6,236 bases of DNA, from positions 1-6,236 of the forward strand of contig CALJZR010000062.1 of NCBI GenBank assembly GCA_937983635.1. Reading direction: 5' to 3'. Below are positions 5,082 through 6,236 of the stretch, piece by piece; the stretch's first letter is position 1, and each line of letters opens with the position of its first letter. The position numbers and the translations under genes are program-made. The DNA is from an uncultured bacterium (GTDB lineage: Bacteria > Patescibacteriota > Patescibacteriia > Patescibacteriales > UBA12465). The notes below the pieces were generated by a model, which had not been told where the DNA came from, did no database searches, and saw only the letters and a program-made list of their open reading frames with translations.

Positions 5082-5540
5082 TTAATCTATTTTTACAATT
5101 TTATATTCAAAGACTCCGCGCGGAGTTTCTACACTGACAACTGCTCCTTTGCGCTTTCCTAAGAAAGCGACACCTAAAGGTGATTCGTTAGAAATTTTGC
5201 CATTAAGAGGGTCAGCCTCATTAAAGCTGACAATAGTATATTGTTTTTCTTTGCCATCAGTCCTGACAGTAACTAAGGAGCCCATAGTGACCTCGTCTTT
5301 GCCGCCATGTTTATCAACCACAGTGACATTCTTTAAGATATTGGTTAATTCTAAAATCCGACCTTCGTTTAAAGCCTGAGCATCCTTAGCTTCGCTATAT
5401 TCAGCATTTTCGCTCAAATCACCTAAATCTTTAGCCCGCTCAATTCTTTCTGCAATTTCGCGGCGCTTGAAAGAGCTGAGGTGGTTAAGCTCATCTTGCA
5501 ATTTATCATAACCTTCTTGTGTAATGATTTGTTCGGACAT
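5082..5540 (-). CDS. greA: Transcription elongation (transcript cleavage) factor GreA
   Basis: The 152-residue protein, the usual length for GreA, enters the RNA polymerase secondary channel and stimulates cleavage of backtracked transcripts. The N-terminal antiparallel coiled coil occupies about residues 1-74, with the acidic tip GDLSENAEYSEAKDAQ; D41 and E44 sit at the positions of the catalytic tip residues known in E. coli GreA. The C-terminal FKBP-like domain (about 80-152) has the family signature NGKISNESPLGVAFLGKRKG and ends in VETPRGVFEYKIVKID. It is first in a two-gene operon with lysS, an arrangement seen in many bacteria. The ATG is preceded by AT-rich DNA without a Shine-Dalgarno site, and a TATAAT promoter lies about 65 nt upstream. 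The start is supported by the typical N-terminus (ITQEGYDKLQDEL). Confidence 0.97.
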   Translation of the reverse strand: MSEQIITQEGYDKLQDELNHLSSFKRREIAERIERAKDLGDLSENAEYSEAKDAQALNEGRILELTNILKNVTVVDKHGGKDEVTMGSLVTVRTDGKEKQYTIVSFNEADPLNGKISNESPLGVAFLGKRKGAVVSVETPRGVFEYKIVKID

Positions 5541-5564
5541 AAATAAAAATTAAGATTAAAACGA

Positions 5565-5585
5565 CCGGGGAAAAATTCCTGCCGG
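5565..5585 (-). promoter_or_regulatory. GC-rich hairpin in the greA leader
   Basis: In an otherwise AT-rich leader, CCGG pairs with CCGG and, after a 2-nt bulge, GGAA pairs with TTCC around a 3-nt loop, giving eight base pairs. On the minus strand it is followed by TCGTTTT. It could be a weak terminator for the upstream membrane-protein gene or an attenuator in the greA mRNA leader. The E. coli greA leader is known to contain terminator-like structures, but homology is not implied. Confidence 0.4.
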
Positions 5586-5603
5586 GCGCGACAATTAGTA
5601 TGT

Positions 5604-5632
5604 ATTATAAAGGATTTTTTTTGATAAAACAA
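5604..5632 (-). promoter_or_regulatory. Promoter of the greA-lysS operon
   Basis: On the minus strand TTGTTT (5632-5627), a 17-nt spacer and a perfect TATAAT (5609-5604) predict a start near 5597 and a leader of about 57 nt. The -10 box contains the TAA stop of the upstream membrane-protein gene. The -35 is weak (three of six). Confidence 0.6.
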
Positions 5633-6236
5633 GAGCAAAAAAGCAGAAAGCCTAAGCCTAAGGGGTGGTTGAGATAGGGGGTGAAGATATTGACAATAAT
5701 TAGGAAAAGCAAGCTGGCAGCCAATGACCAAGCGAAAGCTGCTGATTTCAAAAAGGCCTCACGTAACAACAGAAAAAGGATAGAAAAAATCCAGGCCAAA
5801 TAAACAGCTAAGCCCAAAATACCCATCTTCAACCAAGTATCAAGATAAGCCCACTCAAAAGCGTAGGAGCGATACCAGCCATCAGGACTTTGTGCTAAGA
5901 CTCTCGGATCCTGAGAATAATAACCGACGGTCGTCCCGAATCCTTGCCCCAGAAAGGGGGCTTTTTTTATCTCCTGCCAAAGATTAGGAAGAAGCGCCCA
6001 ACGCGAAGCCAACGCCGCTTCTCCGCCACTTAACTCCAAGCGATTAGCTAAAGCTTCAGCTGATAATCCTGCCTGCGGATTCGGAAAAGGAAACTTAACT
6101 ACAACAATAATAATCAAAGCCGCTCCTAGTAGGGATGCCAAAGAATAAAAGAAAGAGCGACGATAAAAAGCCCAAGTTCGCCGACAACAAAGTATACCGA
6201 TAATCAAAGCGCTAAGACCAAAGCCAAGCCAAAAAC
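5605..6236 (-). CDS. O-antigen ligase/polymerase family membrane protein (partial, N-terminus beyond window)
   Basis: Only the C-terminal 209 residues are present. The frame is open to the right edge, so the TTG at 6207 is an internal Leu codon rather than a start. The visible part has about five hydrophobic segments: one at the edge (FWLGFGLSALIIGILCC), SLLGAALIIIVVV, MGILGLAVYLAWIFSILFLLL, a segment around SLLFLIIVNIF, and a final short NHPLGLGFLLF. Between the second and third lies a long extracytoplasmic loop with ASRWALLPNLWQEIKKAPFLGQGFGTTVG. This R-x-x-W / P-(L/F)-(L/I)-G-x-G pattern is typical of the Wzy_C/WaaL superfamily, whose members polymerise or ligate surface glycans (lipid-linked O-antigen, teichuronic-type or exopolysaccharide). 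The substrate cannot be told from sequence. A short KKNPL tail ends inside the greA promoter. Family assignment is fairly good; the exact role is open. Confidence 0.8.
   Translation of the reverse strand, partial: FWLGFGLSALIIGILCCRRTWAFYRRSFFYSLASLLGAALIIIVVVKFPFPNPQAGLSAEALANRLELSGGEAALASRWALLPNLWQEIKKAPFLGQGFGTTVGYYSQDPRVLAQSPDGWYRSYAFEWAYLDTWLKMGILGLAVYLAWIFSILFLLLREAFLKSAAFAWSLAASLLFLIIVNIFTPYLNHPLGLGFLLFCSCFIKKNPL

Noticed and set aside
5423..5731. Minus-strand ORF of 102 codons bridging greA and the membrane-protein gene
   Set aside because: It overlaps two well-supported genes in another frame and spans the greA promoter; its protein shows no family features.
1..6236. CRISPR array, transposon ends or recoded stop codons
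   Set aside because: No regularly spaced repeats or transposase motifs are visible, and all conserved genes read through with the standard code.

Overview
This 6.2 kb bacterial chromosome segment carries five identifiable protein genes and one tRNA gene on the minus strand, plus a small pair of unrecognised reading frames on the plus strand. The set suggests a small-genome bacterium, possibly Candidatus Patescibacteria (CPR): convincing Shine-Dalgarno sites are nearly absent, intergenic gaps are very short, greA and lysS are directly linked, and the LysRS has an unusual motif 3. This placement is inference; no rRNA or marker phylogeny is available in the window.

Layout from right to left, the main direction of transcription. 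Positions 6236-5605 hold the C-terminal part of an O-antigen ligase/polymerase-like membrane protein, cut by the window edge. Positions 5540-3563 hold a two-gene housekeeping unit, greA (transcript cleavage factor) and lysS (class II lysyl-tRNA synthetase), with a TATAAT promoter embedded in the end of the upstream gene. Positions 3502-3432 hold tRNA-Gln(CUG). It is preceded by its own plausible promoter, which overlaps the end of lysS, and by a terminator-like hairpin between that promoter and the tRNA.

Beyond the tRNA 3' end the content changes to accessory, AT-rich DNA. Two small plus-strand ORFs of unknown function (2686-3192 and 3189-3491) overlap by four bases, and the second runs antisense into the tRNA gene. 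Divergent from them, sharing a 180-bp intergenic region with two good sigma70-type promoters and several inverted repeats, is a minus-strand restriction-modification operon. It encodes a PD-(D/E)XK restriction endonuclease (TdeIII-like), a D12-class adenine-N6 methyltransferase, and an HNH endonuclease with an N-terminal winged-helix-like region, which is cut by the left edge. Each junction is a stop codon, one base, then ATG.

The picture is a core-genome tRNA/lysS/greA block next to a probably horizontally acquired restriction-modification island. The most noteworthy points are the methyltransferase placed between two different nuclease types, the tRNA-edge location, and the matched divergent promoters with candidate operators. 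No CRISPR array, rRNA, transposase or complete mobile element is visible. No gene-free stretch exceeds 300 bases.
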